Positions 60,101 to 63,975 of a stretch of 64,000 nt of DNA are shown here, in pieces. Where the stretch lies: the NCBI RefSeq assembly GCF_964340395.1, contig NC_135560.1, positions 24,398,675 to 24,462,674 on the forward strand, read 5' to 3'. The translations under genes were made by a program, and so were the position numbers. The notes beneath the pieces were generated by a model. That model saw only the letters and a list, made by a program, of their open reading frames with translations. It had not been told where the DNA came from and ran no database searches. The stretch is from Glandiceps talaboti. Its lineage: Eukaryota; Hemichordata; Enteropneusta; Spengelidae. Every line of letters begins with the position of its first letter. Position 1 is the first letter of the stretch.

Positions 60101-63100
60101 AAAACAAGATATACAACAACATCTAGGATTTATGCAGGTATAAAACAGTCTTCTGTCAATCTCATTTAGAAAATAAAACCCAACGCCCTTCATATGAAAA
60201 AACCTTAACACTGCAAAATGTTCCGGTCTGAACCTTGTAAAAACTAACACACTGCTGATCACCAAATCTAACATTTCAATTTTATTATTTTGCTGTTCTT
60301 TCTCAGGAGTGTCTTGATGCATTCATGCTATTCTTTTAAGTGCTTGATATTTTCATTTGTGACAGAAATTGTATGTAATGATGGATGAGCCAGATGGTGT
60401 TGCTGGAGTGTCGGCTATCAGACAAGAAAACCCAACACTACATGCACAGATACTAGAACATGAAAGTATAGGTAAGAAAACATAACACTACATGTACAGA
60501 TACTAGAACATGAATGTAGAGGTAAGAAAACCTAACACTACATGCACAGATACTAATGAATGTATAGGTAAAGAAAACGTAACACTACATGTACAGATAC
60601 TAGAACATGAAAGTATAGGTAAGAAAACGTAACACTACATGCACAGATACTAGACATGAAAGTATAGGTAAGAAAACCTAACACTACATGTACAGATACT
60701 AGAACATGAAAGTATAGGTAAGAAAACGTAACACTACATGCACAGATACTAGACATGAAAGTATAGGTAAGAAAACCTAACACTACATGTACAGATACTA
60801 GAACATGAATGTATAGGTAGGAAAACCTAACTGGCATAATATCCCAATACATTGAACCATAATTATGGTGGGGAACCCAGACAAAATGACTGGGGAATGC
60901 AGGTAAATTTTAACTACTTACCACACCCATTAGCAATAATATTACATCAGAACATGCATCGTCCAAAAAGTACCTCAAATTTTCATTCACAAGTGCACAT
61001 TCACTTTCAATCAATGATATTGTAATCTGGTAACATAATGAAGCCATTGTTTTTGATTGCAGGACGGTTAAGAGATGCATCAGCTTGCTATGAACGAGCT
61101 ATACAATTAGAATCTAATGATGTATCTTTACACCAAGGTTTATTGAAATCACTGATAAATCTTGGACAACATAATGAAGCCATTGTTTTTGATTGCAGGA
61201 CGGTTAAGAGATGCATCAGCTTGCTATGAACGAGCTATACAATTAGAATCTAATGATGTATCTTTACACCAAGGTTTATTGAAATCACTGATAAATCTTG
61301 GACAACATAATGAAGCCATTGTTTTTGATTGCAGGACGGTTAAGAGATGCATCAGCTTGCTATGAACGAGCTATACAATTAGAATCTAATGATGTATCTT
61401 TACACCAAGGTTTATTGAAATCACTGATAAATCTTGGACAATTAAGTACTGCATTAGTTCATGTAAATGGAGTACTTTCTGAAAGGTATGTCAGTCATAA
61501 TCCAATATTACAATTTGTTTTGTGTATTTCTCAAGATGATTATGTTTTGATTGAGTGATTGGGCTACTTTGCATATCTTTAATATTGTCCACCTGGGTAA
61601 TCACATAAGTTATGTCAGTTCCCTTCAATTTATCTGAATTCTGAAAAAAACTATTGTACTCAATATATTAGCATATTGAATTGAGTACAATAGTTTTTTT
61701 CAGAATTCAGATAAACTGGCCCCTGTAACTGTTTTCAGTCTTGCCAATGTTTGAAAAAAACCAACAACACATTTTTGTTATTACAAATGTTGAATATTGA
61801 AATTGTGGTGATAATTACAGACCGGAGTGGACAACAGATCTGAATACGTACAGAGTGGAATCGTCATGGAAACTAGGAAAATGGGATTCATTAGACAGTT
61901 ATATCACAAAAGAGACTGGTAATAGTAAGAACTGGAATGTTGGACTTGGTAAAATATTACTAGCTGCAAAGAACAGAGATGAAGATGACTTTAATAAACA
62001 TTTAAAAATTATGAGAAGTGAGCAAATGGGACCATTGTCAGCAGCCAGCATGGAAAATGGATCCTATCAGAGAGGATATGAATACATTGTCAGGTAGGTG
62101 TTCAAAGTCTTGTGTAGTTGCATTAATACTTGTGACATTAGACTTGCAGCAACAGAACAGTTACCCCTGGCATCAACCTTAGTCCTATGATTGTGTAATA
62201 ACCTTTTATACCTCAACTCCCTAGGAAGCATGCAATCCCTGCAGCGTTTGTGAGTGCACAGGATTAAACCCTTCACATAGCAACCCCTATCCTACCGGGT
62301 GTCCATTCATACAGCTGGGTTGATAAGGGCACAAGTGTGGTTCAAATCTTGCCTGAGGACGTCAGTAAATGAAAAACAAATAGCAATTACAAGGCCCCCC
62401 CCCCCATAACTCTCAAAAAGTGATGATGACTCCATAATTGAAAACCAATAAGGTGCACAGTAGTCAGCCCATCTAACCATTTAATTCTATAATTTGACAG
62501 CATACATTTGACTTTGTGTAAGTATTTTAAGATATCCAATTCACAAATAAATAAAGTCAACACTTGCTATTTTGGTTTTACTGTTTGTAGATTACATATG
62601 CTGAATGAGATAGAGAGGGGTGTCAAGTGTCTACTTGGTTTGAATACTGACGATAGAGTTGTGGTTGATGAGGATCGACATCAGATGTTGAACAACTGGA
62701 AAACAAGACTAGAAATCACACAGACATCATTCCGAACACAAGAACCTATACTGAGTTTAAGACGAGCTGTGTTAGGACTCATAGATCAGTAAGTATGGCC
62801 TGAGTGTCCACCCTTATAGTGTCATAAAAATGTTTAGTTTGATAGCTGTCGAACATGTACTGTCAGCCCTCACTGATAACAAGTCTCTTTCTATTTGTAG
62901 ACATAATATAGCAGATCAGAATAAAGACATTGGCCAGTGTTGGCTACAGAGTGCAAGAGTTGCTAGAAAGTAAGTACTGGTTTTGTATGTAGTATAAATG
63001 CAAGAGTTGCTAGAATTCACTGCAAACGAGTAAACAGCACTTCAACTACTTTGCGTATGTAAACATAATTGATATTGATGTTTAGTAATGTATCTTAAGT

Positions 63101-63837
63101 ATCTGGTATTTTAACGTTTCCACTGGATAATTATACACTTCTATTAACATTTTTAAAGTAAATTCATTACTGTAGGTCATTTTAAACTGATATCCGACCA
63201 GGAAAAGCAAGATTCCCCAACTGTCATCACGTGTCTGCAGCTTACACAGTTACACAGATTTGTGTCAGCTGTCTCCGAACCAGATGTGAATGCCATCGCT
63301 ATTGATAGTGATCAGAAAATAAAGGATACAATAATGAGACTATTAGTTCTAGATAACTAAGAAGTGTACCTTCCAGTAGGATTTCAAAGGATTTGGCGAT
63401 TTAATTCAGAAATATGACTGTTATTCTCTTACAAACATTGATGAACTTACTTTTCACTGGGTAAATGGCATAACAATAGACCGCCAGTGTCAAATGGTTA
63501 CCATCTGATTTGTGTGACCTAAATGATTACGCAATGATGTTCGTCTTTTTCTGAATTATTACGTTTGGTGTAAATTTGTAATAATAACAGAACCCAACGA
63601 CCTCACAATGGATGGTAGGGCATACAGAAGTTATTTTCACTCATGATTCGGTTTATTCTGCTGCGGCCGTATTTTTATGACAGCGACATTCAGCGACATT
63701 CATATTGTATCACATTCTATCTCTATCTCTGATACAGAGCTGGTCATATTCAGACAGCATACAGTTCTTTACTTAATGCCAGTGCTTACTCAATGCCAGA
63801 ATACTGTCTAGAAAAGGCCAAGTGGTTGTGGTCCAAA
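32417..63837 (+). CDS. ATR: Serine/threonine-protein kinase ATR, 43 coding exons, 2,049 codons; kinase domain beyond the right edge
   Basis: ATR is the nuclear PI3K-like kinase that responds to RPA-coated single-stranded DNA with ATRIP and activates CHK1. The window covers the N-terminal HEAT-repeat region, a Ser-rich linker with a basic motif ([13 protein letters not shown], aligning with human KRRRLSSSLNPSKR), the UME domain ([13 protein letters not shown]...MKLMGPKH, about residues 1200-1275) and most of FAT (from about residue 1690). Blocks such as [69 protein letters not shown] and KAKWLWSK match human ATR. All 42 splice junctions are GT-AG and keep frame with no stop, and the length tracks human ATR (2,644 residues). 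The kinase and FATC domains are off the right edge. Confidence 0.97.
34013..34101 (+). CDS. ATR: ATR coding exon 2
   Basis: Acceptor TATCTTACAG, donor G|GTAGGT. Encodes [20 protein letters not shown] and [10 protein letters not shown], similar to human PRQILCQFIDRILTD. Confidence 0.93.
34402..34712. repeat. About 75-78-bp tandem repeat, 4 copies, ATR intron 2
   Basis: Units contain GATGTAGATAG, AGTGTACCGCTTTCATTGAA and AATAGTGAAATATCAACAC. The last copy runs into a C tract. Confidence 0.85.
34812..35015 (+). CDS. ATR: ATR coding exon 3
   Basis: Acceptor ATATTACAG, donor T|GTGAGT. Encodes [20 protein letters not shown] and onward to DAEYHICK, an early HEAT-like helical region. Confidence 0.9.
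35641..35657. repeat. Poly(G) tract
   Basis: An uninterrupted G run in ATR intron 3, likely hard to sequence or assemble. Confidence 0.8.
35836..36006 (+). CDS. ATR: ATR coding exon 4
   Basis: Acceptor CATTACAG, donor G|GTAAGT. Encodes [20 protein letters not shown] through [13 protein letters not shown], aligning with human FSNWIITRLLRIA and FKSKSPAIF. Confidence 0.93.
36405..36955. repeat. 41-bp minisatellite, about 13 copies, ATR intron 4
   Basis: The unit is GTACTTAAAGAGGGTAGCCC followed by AGTTAGCCAAAGCCAATCACT. Copies are very similar; the last two diverge. No exon sequence is involved. Confidence 0.95.
37314..37423 (+). CDS. ATR: ATR coding exon 5
   Basis: Acceptor TACATTTCAG, donor AAG|GTAAAT. 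Encodes [20 protein letters not shown] and [17 protein letters not shown]. Confidence 0.88.
37440..37640. repeat. Degenerate short tandem repeats, ATR intron 5
   Basis: Imperfect repeats of TTCTCAACTA, GGTGATATTGTCAAATTG and similar words begin about 20 bp after the exon 5 donor. Confidence 0.6.
38325..38413 (+). CDS. ATR: ATR coding exon 6
   Basis: Acceptor TAATGTAG, donor AG|GTACAG. Encodes [20 protein letters not shown] and QMYLLQMST. Ends in phase 2. Confidence 0.85.
38815..38929 (+). CDS. ATR: ATR coding exon 7
   Basis: Acceptor TTTCTTTTTAG, donor AAG|GTTAGG. Encodes [20 protein letters not shown] and [19 protein letters not shown]. Confidence 0.87.
39403..39533 (+). CDS. ATR: ATR coding exon 8
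   Basis: Acceptor TTATTGACAG, donor AG|GTAAGC. Encodes [20 protein letters not shown] followed by [19 protein letters not shown]. Confidence 0.88.
40282..40448 (+). CDS. ATR: ATR coding exon 9
   Basis: Acceptor TTTATTCCAG, donor G|GTATGT. Encodes [20 protein letters not shown] through [11 protein letters not shown]. Confidence 0.88.
40821..40972 (+). CDS. ATR: ATR coding exon 10
   Basis: Acceptor TATTCACAG, donor CAG|GTTAGT. Encodes [20 protein letters not shown] and [20 protein letters not shown], comparable with human LCHLLQYFLKFVPAGYES. Confidence 0.9.
41003..41147. repeat. About 55-bp tandem repeat, 3 copies, ATR intron 10
   Basis: The unit contains GTACATTGTCATCAACTACC, AGTATATTTTCATAGAGGGG and AGGAAAGGCAACCTGT. 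It starts near the exon 10 donor but contains no exon sequence. Confidence 0.85.
41422..41536 (+). promoter_or_regulatory. Pair of CTCF-like motifs in ATR intron 10
   Basis: GTCACTAGTTGGCGCAC (41422-41438) and GCCACTAGATGGCGCAC (41520-41536) resemble the CTCF core CCASYAGRKGGC in the same orientation, about 98 bp apart. Flanking words (CAATG, AGTGGCT/AGTAGCT) suggest a local duplication. Confidence 0.4.
41853..42127 (+). CDS. ATR: ATR coding exon 11 (linker with basic motif)
   Basis: Acceptor TTCATTTACAG, donor AG|GTATAA. A Ser/Thr-rich stretch ([20 protein letters not shown]) ends in [20 protein letters not shown]. The basic cluster aligns with human SPKRRRLSSSLNPSKR and is a plausible nuclear-localisation signal. 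Confidence 0.92.
42353..42497 (+). CDS. ATR: ATR coding exon 12
   Basis: Acceptor CATCCACAG, donor AAG|GTAGGT. Encodes [20 protein letters not shown] and a helix ending HTEGGNFPK. Confidence 0.88.
42965..43253 (+). CDS. ATR: ATR coding exon 13
   Basis: Acceptor CAAATGACAG, donor G|GTATGT. Encodes [20 protein letters not shown] through [17 protein letters not shown]; human has IDKVVKIYDALIYM at this position. The end of the exon and its donor are copied in tandem downstream. Confidence 0.9.
43254..43520 (+). repeat. Tandem copies of the ATR exon 13 end plus donor
   Basis: ATTGGTGCACTCTTAATGAT followed by CAGAG|GTATG recurs with donors at 43305, 43345, 43403, 43461 and a weaker GTATA at 43512, after the native donor at 43254. 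Unit length alternates between about 40 and 58 bp. Confidence 0.9.
43613..43680 (+). CDS. ATR: ATR coding exon 14
   Basis: Acceptor TTTCCCCCCTAG, donor AAG|GTGAAT. Encodes [20 protein letters not shown] and WLK; human has CGMLSLPWIY. Confidence 0.9.
44082..44169 (+). CDS. ATR: ATR coding exon 15
   Basis: Acceptor ATTTGATAG, donor G|GTAGGT. Encodes [20 protein letters not shown] and LSDSLTDKI. Ends in phase 1. Confidence 0.88.
44201..44540 (+). repeat. 65-bp tandem repeat with acceptor-9 nt-donor modules, ATR intron 15
   Basis: Five units have AGs ending at 44240, 44305, 44370, 44435 and 44500. Each reads TTGTTGCCTTGCAG, then TGGGCTTTG, then GTAAGTG. A 12-nt stretch GCTTTGGTAAGT is shared with the end of coding exon 16. 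Confidence 0.9.
44598..45325. repeat. 62/66-bp minisatellite, about 11 copies, ATR intron 15
   Basis: The unit contains CTAGTAGTTGTAATTTCTAC, ATCTGTGCATGGAAGGGTGT and CTCCTACAGTAGATTCCACC. The 66-bp form is a multiple of three and opens spurious frames on both strands. Confidence 0.95.
45508..45566. repeat. (CAAT)n tract
   Basis: About 14 copies of CAAT followed by AAATTTGTATAGTGCC. That combination recalls the tail of some tRNA-type SINEs, but the body is not visible. Confidence 0.8.
45625..45719 (+). CDS. ATR: ATR coding exon 16
   Basis: Acceptor CTTTCCTATAG, donor TTG|GTAAGT. Encodes [20 protein letters not shown] and [12 protein letters not shown], aligning with human SRCVFLLTLFPRRIFLEWR. 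Confidence 0.93.
46161..46267 (+). CDS. ATR: ATR coding exon 17
   Basis: Acceptor CACACTAG, donor CA|GTAAGT. Encodes [20 protein letters not shown] and [15 protein letters not shown]. Ends in phase 2. Confidence 0.9.
46470..46570. repeat. (GT)n-(CTGT)n microsatellite, ATR intron 17
   Basis: Alternating GT passes into a CTGT run; low complexity only. Confidence 0.95.
46754..46852 (+). CDS. ATR: ATR coding exon 18
   Basis: Acceptor CATTTCCAG, donor AG|GTACGT. Encodes [20 protein letters not shown] and [13 protein letters not shown]; human has VKKEFASILGQLVCTLHG. Confidence 0.9.
47064..47224 (+). CDS. ATR: ATR coding exon 19
   Basis: Acceptor TGATCTCAG, donor G|GTGAGT. Encodes [20 protein letters not shown] through [15 protein letters not shown]. 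Confidence 0.9.
47477..47609 (+). CDS. ATR: ATR coding exon 20
   Basis: Acceptor CTCCAACCAAG, donor AG|GTAAGG. Encodes [20 protein letters not shown] and a HEAT helix ending NYQVRLTF; human has DKDVRVAFSGN. Confidence 0.92.
47996..48235. repeat. (CTGT)n microsatellite, ATR intron 20
   Basis: About 240 bp of interrupted CTGT repeats. A second (TTTC)n tract at 48479-48502 serves as the pyrimidine tract of exon 21. Confidence 0.95.
48507..48668 (+). CDS. ATR: ATR coding exon 21
   Basis: Acceptor TTCTTTCTGCAG, preceded by a long TTTC tract; donor AG|GTAAGT. Encodes [20 protein letters not shown] through [13 protein letters not shown]; human has ELKDTLILTTGDIGR. Its last 70 or so bases and donor are repeated four more times downstream. 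Confidence 0.93.
48669..48980 (+). repeat. 78-bp tandem copies of the ATR exon 21 end plus donor
   Basis: After the native donor at 48669, GT sites recur at 48747, 48825, 48903 and about 48976 (78-bp period; the last two are altered to GTAAAT and GTGTGT). Each unit holds about 60 bases of exon end, including TTAGATTACAGGAGACAGT. Copy 1 differs from the exon at several sites. Confidence 0.92.
49179..49275 (+). CDS. ATR: ATR coding exon 22
   Basis: Acceptor TAATTTTCAG, donor GAG|GTATGG. Encodes [20 protein letters not shown] and [13 protein letters not shown]; human has RAAKGDLVPFALLHLLHCLL and GAAYTE. Confidence 0.94.
49397..49440. repeat. (GGTAT)n microsatellite, ATR intron 22
   Basis: About eight GGTAT units, followed by related GGTAC/AGTAC words. 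Confidence 0.9.
49582..49770 (+). CDS. ATR: ATR coding exon 23
   Basis: Acceptor CTTCCAACAG, donor TCT|GTAAGT. Encodes [36 protein letters not shown] and [17 protein letters not shown], matching human FFSQYKKPICQFLVESLHSS. Confidence 0.95.
49815..50111. mobile_element. Foldback MITE, second copy (ATR intron 23)
   Basis: Shares AACAGAAAATATGG, TCAAAACATT, TTGTCTTCATTCAGCTG and GGCTGAATGAAGAAAAATA with the element at 19617-19958, in the same order. The inner arms pair. Confidence 0.7.
50197..50220 (+). repeat. Copy of an ATR exon 24 fragment upstream of its acceptor
   Basis: The 24 bases beginning AAGTTCACACTACCATATTT are identical to the exon at 50287-50310, lying 90 bp upstream of it. No acceptor precedes this copy. 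Confidence 0.85.
50278..50370 (+). CDS. ATR: ATR coding exon 24
   Basis: Acceptor TTTCTGTTAG, donor ACA|GTAAGT. Encodes [20 protein letters not shown] and [11 protein letters not shown]; human has TLQVLLPDLAAKASPAAS. Confidence 0.93.
50525..50745. repeat. (AGCAC/AGTAC)n satellite-like tract, ATR intron 24
   Basis: About 220 bp of interspersed CAGCA and CAGTA pentamers; low complexity on both strands. Confidence 0.9.
51025..51126 (+). CDS. ATR: ATR coding exon 25
   Basis: Acceptor CTGATTGTAG, donor CAG|GTAATA. Encodes [20 protein letters not shown] and [14 protein letters not shown]; human has NNFKYIFSHLVCSCSKDELE. Confidence 0.95.
51286..51765. repeat. 60-bp tandem array of a tRNA-like sequence, 8 copies, ATR intron 25
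   Basis: The unit contains GAATGGTTAGAGTGGCTGGC, TTGTAATCTGTACATTGCTG and GTTGTAGAGTCATGATGG. Read in order it resembles D-arm, anticodon-arm and T-arm of a Thr-type (UGU) tRNA, as in a tRNA-derived SINE head. The period is exactly 60 bp. Confidence 0.85.
52081..52344 (+). CDS. ATR: ATR coding exon 26 (enters the UME domain)
   Basis: Acceptor GTGTTTTACAG, donor CTG|GTGAGT. Encodes [40 protein letters not shown], and the UME start [20 protein letters not shown]. These are among the best-conserved ATR blocks. Confidence 0.97.
52456..52613 (+). CDS. ATR: ATR coding exon 27 (UME domain)
   Basis: Acceptor TTTATTTCAG, donor AG|GTATGT. Encodes [40 protein letters not shown] and [10 protein letters not shown], near-identical in layout to human. 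Confidence 0.97.
52742..53032. repeat. About 85-bp tandem repeat, 3 copies, ATR intron 27
   Basis: The unit has GTTCAATCCTTCTAATTAGC, TCATTGATGGTAATGTGTAC and ACTGACTTGATGTCCATG. Similar words occur at 3868-4030 in AGTPBP1, so the unit derives from a dispersed repeat. Confidence 0.85.
53152..53271 (+). CDS. ATR: ATR coding exon 28
   Basis: Acceptor TTACTTTACAG, donor AG|GTAAGA. Encodes [20 protein letters not shown] and [15 protein letters not shown]; human has FHYLIIENRD. Confidence 0.96.
53973..54189 (+). CDS. ATR: ATR coding exon 29
   Basis: Acceptor TCATTTGAAG, donor CAG|GTATGT. Encodes [40 protein letters not shown] and a HEAT unit ending LLHNNQ; human has DFLHEIYFLPDHPEL and VLQEYRKET. 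Confidence 0.97.
54545..54580. repeat. Dispersed palindrome, copy 3 (diverged)
   Basis: CATAGACCCTTATC followed by AATGGAGGGTCTTTGGG; a decayed member of the CATAGACC family. Confidence 0.45.
54647..54715 (+). CDS. ATR: ATR coding exon 30
   Basis: Acceptor TTTTGTAG, donor GTG|GTAAGT. Encodes [20 protein letters not shown] and ASV; a short in-frame exon (69 nt). Confidence 0.92.
54952..55089 (+). CDS. ATR: ATR coding exon 31
   Basis: Acceptor ATTTGCATAG, donor CAG|GTGAAA (weak after +3). Encodes [20 protein letters not shown] and [20 protein letters not shown]; human has [19 protein letters not shown]. Confidence 0.97.
55272..55426 (+). CDS. ATR: ATR coding exon 32
   Basis: Acceptor TTTGCTTACAG, donor AG|GTAAGA. 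Encodes [40 protein letters not shown]; human has VEDSSFAYGLLMELTRAYLA and AAYAIQELLSIYDC. Confidence 0.97.
55767..55838 (+). CDS. ATR: ATR coding exon 33
   Basis: Acceptor AATTGTTTCAG, donor AG|GTTAGT. Encodes [20 protein letters not shown] and HLHT; human has HQLWRRFPEHVREILEPHLN. Confidence 0.96.
55853..55992. repeat. About 48-bp tandem repeat, 3 copies, ATR intron 33
   Basis: The unit contains TTTAAAATTAGAAGTAACTT and GGTATAGTCCTTAGAATTAAC. It begins 15 bp past the exon 33 donor without including exon bases. Confidence 0.88.
56103..56147. repeat. Dispersed palindrome, copy 4 (best preserved)
   Basis: CTTAACCATAGACCCTCCAC pairs with GTGGAGGGTCTATGGCTTAA around a 3-5-base loop. Confidence 0.8.
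56233..56350 (+). CDS. ATR: ATR coding exon 34
   Basis: Acceptor AATCCCTAG, donor AAG|GTAAGA. Encodes [20 protein letters not shown] and [14 protein letters not shown]; human has TDWSGVKKPIYLSK and SWAGYLITK. Confidence 0.97.
56365..56490. repeat. Foldback element in ATR intron 34
   Basis: Arms of about 45 bp: ACCACCCCCTGGGGATGGTA and onward to TTTTGACCAGTGAAC, then GTTCACTGGTCAAAAC to CCAGGGGTGGTTTA. It begins 20 bp past the exon 34 donor. A CpG-richer segment (to about 56,710) follows, as at 5,585. Confidence 0.85.
57159..57296 (+). CDS. ATR: ATR coding exon 35
   Basis: Acceptor TTTTTCTTCAG, donor GAG|GTGAGG. Encodes [20 protein letters not shown] and [15 protein letters not shown]; human has CCSIMMKHD and IYLLPHILVYVLLGC. 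Confidence 0.97.
57876..58065 (+). CDS. ATR: ATR coding exon 36
   Basis: Acceptor CAATTTGTCAG, donor G|GTAAGT. Encodes [20 protein letters not shown] and [20 protein letters not shown]; human has QLSTQTVFSMLDHLTQWARHK. Its donor seeds a 1-kb downstream array of GTAAGT-containing units. Confidence 0.97.
58066..59130 (+). repeat. 26/28-bp array built on the ATR exon 36 donor
   Basis: Block A (58,066-58,520) has 26-bp units CATGGTAAGTACTACAATCA plus GATCAC, with 33-bp variants. Block B (58,545-59,030) has 28-bp units ATGGTAAGTGAGATGTTCAG plus ATCATATA. GTAAGT occurs at 58116, 58141, 58174, 58200, 58226, 58285, 58311, 58337, 58396, 58422, 58448, then every 28 bp from 58545 to 58993 (17 sites). 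The tail to 59,130 has lost GT. Confidence 0.95.
59417..59870. repeat. (GGAT)n tetranucleotide array, ATR intron 36
   Basis: About 450 bp of GGAT with higher-order variants containing ATATGTGGGTGAGTGGGTGG. It gives spurious repetitive frames on both strands. Confidence 0.95.
59971..60137 (+). CDS. ATR: ATR coding exon 37 (FAT domain)
   Basis: Acceptor TTTATTTAG, donor CAG|GTATAA. Encodes [40 protein letters not shown] and [13 protein letters not shown]; human has SKAYTRAVMHFESFI and EHLGFLQ. Confidence 0.97.
60366..60471 (+). CDS. ATR: ATR coding exon 38 (FAT domain)
   Basis: Acceptor ATTTGTGACAG, donor G|GTAAGA. Encodes [20 protein letters not shown] and ILEHESI; human has [20 protein letters not shown]. 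About 45 bases of its end plus the donor recur seven times downstream. Confidence 0.97.
60472..60835 (+). repeat. 46-51-bp tandem copies of the ATR exon 38 end plus donor
   Basis: AACACTACATGCACAGATAC, TAGAACATGAAAGTATAG and GTAAGAAAAC recur. GT sites follow at 60522, 60568, 60619, 60668, 60718, 60767 and 60817, after the native donor at 60472. Length changes of 1-4 bp occur within units. Confidence 0.93.
61032..61439 (+). repeat. ATR: 136-bp x 3 tandem duplication of an ATR exon 39 acceptor and exon part
   Basis: Units start at 61032, 61168 and 61304, each with AACATAATGAAGCCATTGTT, the acceptor and about 105 exon bases. I saw no differences between copies. The unit length is 45 codons plus 1 base. 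Confidence 0.97.
61335..61485 (+). CDS. ATR: ATR coding exon 39 (FAT domain), innermost of three tandem copies
   Basis: Acceptor TTTTTGATTGCAG, donor AG|GTATGT. Encodes [20 protein letters not shown], a TPR-like helix pair, then [17 protein letters not shown]; human has LLRDATACYDRAIQLE and LGQLSTVITQVNGV. Two identical upstream partial copies (starts 61063 and 61199) lack a donor; this copy is the only one that continues in frame to a 5' splice site. Confidence 0.95.
61629..61714. repeat. Near-perfect hairpin, ATR intron 39
   Basis: TTTATCTGAATTCTGAAAAA and ACTATTGTACTCAATAT pair with a right arm ending TTCAGAATTCAGATAAA; the arms are about 37-38 bp with a loop of a few bases. Confidence 0.9.
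61821..62093 (+). CDS. ATR: ATR coding exon 40 (FAT domain)
   Basis: Acceptor GATAATTACAG, donor AG|GTAGGT. Encodes [40 protein letters not shown] and the conserved [11 protein letters not shown] end. Confidence 0.97.
62591..62788 (+). CDS. ATR: ATR coding exon 41 (FAT domain)
   Basis: Acceptor CTGTTTGTAG, donor CA|GTAAGT. Encodes [20 protein letters not shown] and [20 protein letters not shown]. The TQ (residue 1970 of this model) is at the position of human Thr1989, a reported ATR autophosphorylation site. Confidence 0.97.
62901..62969 (+). CDS. ATR: ATR coding exon 42 (FAT domain)
   Basis: Acceptor CTATTTGTAG, donor AA|GTAAGT. Encodes [20 protein letters not shown] and VAR; human has [13 protein letters not shown]. 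Confidence 0.97.
63157..63360 (+). other. Unassigned coding-like segment ending in a stop, inside ATR intron 42
   Basis: An open frame runs from about 63157 to TAA at 63358-63360. After an acceptor-like ACTGTAG (63169-63175) it reads [40 protein letters not shown] and [20 protein letters not shown] then N-stop. Composition looks like real protein (few low-complexity residues, regular helix pattern). It is not ATR: exons 42 and 43 join directly. I do not recognise the family. It could be a 3' terminal exon or a retro-copy fragment of another gene. Confidence 0.4.
63738..63837 (+). CDS. ATR: ATR coding exon 43 (last in window)
   Basis: Acceptor TCTGATACAG, donor AAA|GTAAGT. Encodes [20 protein letters not shown] and EKAKWLWSK; human has KAGHHQTAYNALLNAG and ERAKWLWSK with equal length. 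Exon end and donor are copied 92 bp downstream. Confidence 0.97.
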
Positions 63838-63975
63838 GTAAGTCAATAGACCTTTCTAATAATATCACCCTCTAGATTCTCTCAATGCCAGAATAGTGTT
63901 TAGAAAAGGCCAAGTGGTTGTGGTCCAAAGTAAGTCAATAGACCTTTCTTATAATATCACCCTCTAGATTCTTAT
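63838..63975 (+). repeat. 92-bp tandem copy of the ATR exon 43 end plus donor
   Basis: TCAATGCCAGAATA, AGAAAAGGCCAAGTGGTTGT, GGTCCAAAGTAAGTCAATAG and CACCCTCTAGATTCT occur twice, with donors at 63838 and 63930. The second copy has a TAG where the exon has a Tyr codon. Confidence 0.9.

Noticed and set aside
61038-61558. Three separate ATR exon 39 copies as mutually exclusive exons
   Set aside because: The first two copies have no 5' splice site and are shorter; they cannot be spliced as independent exons.
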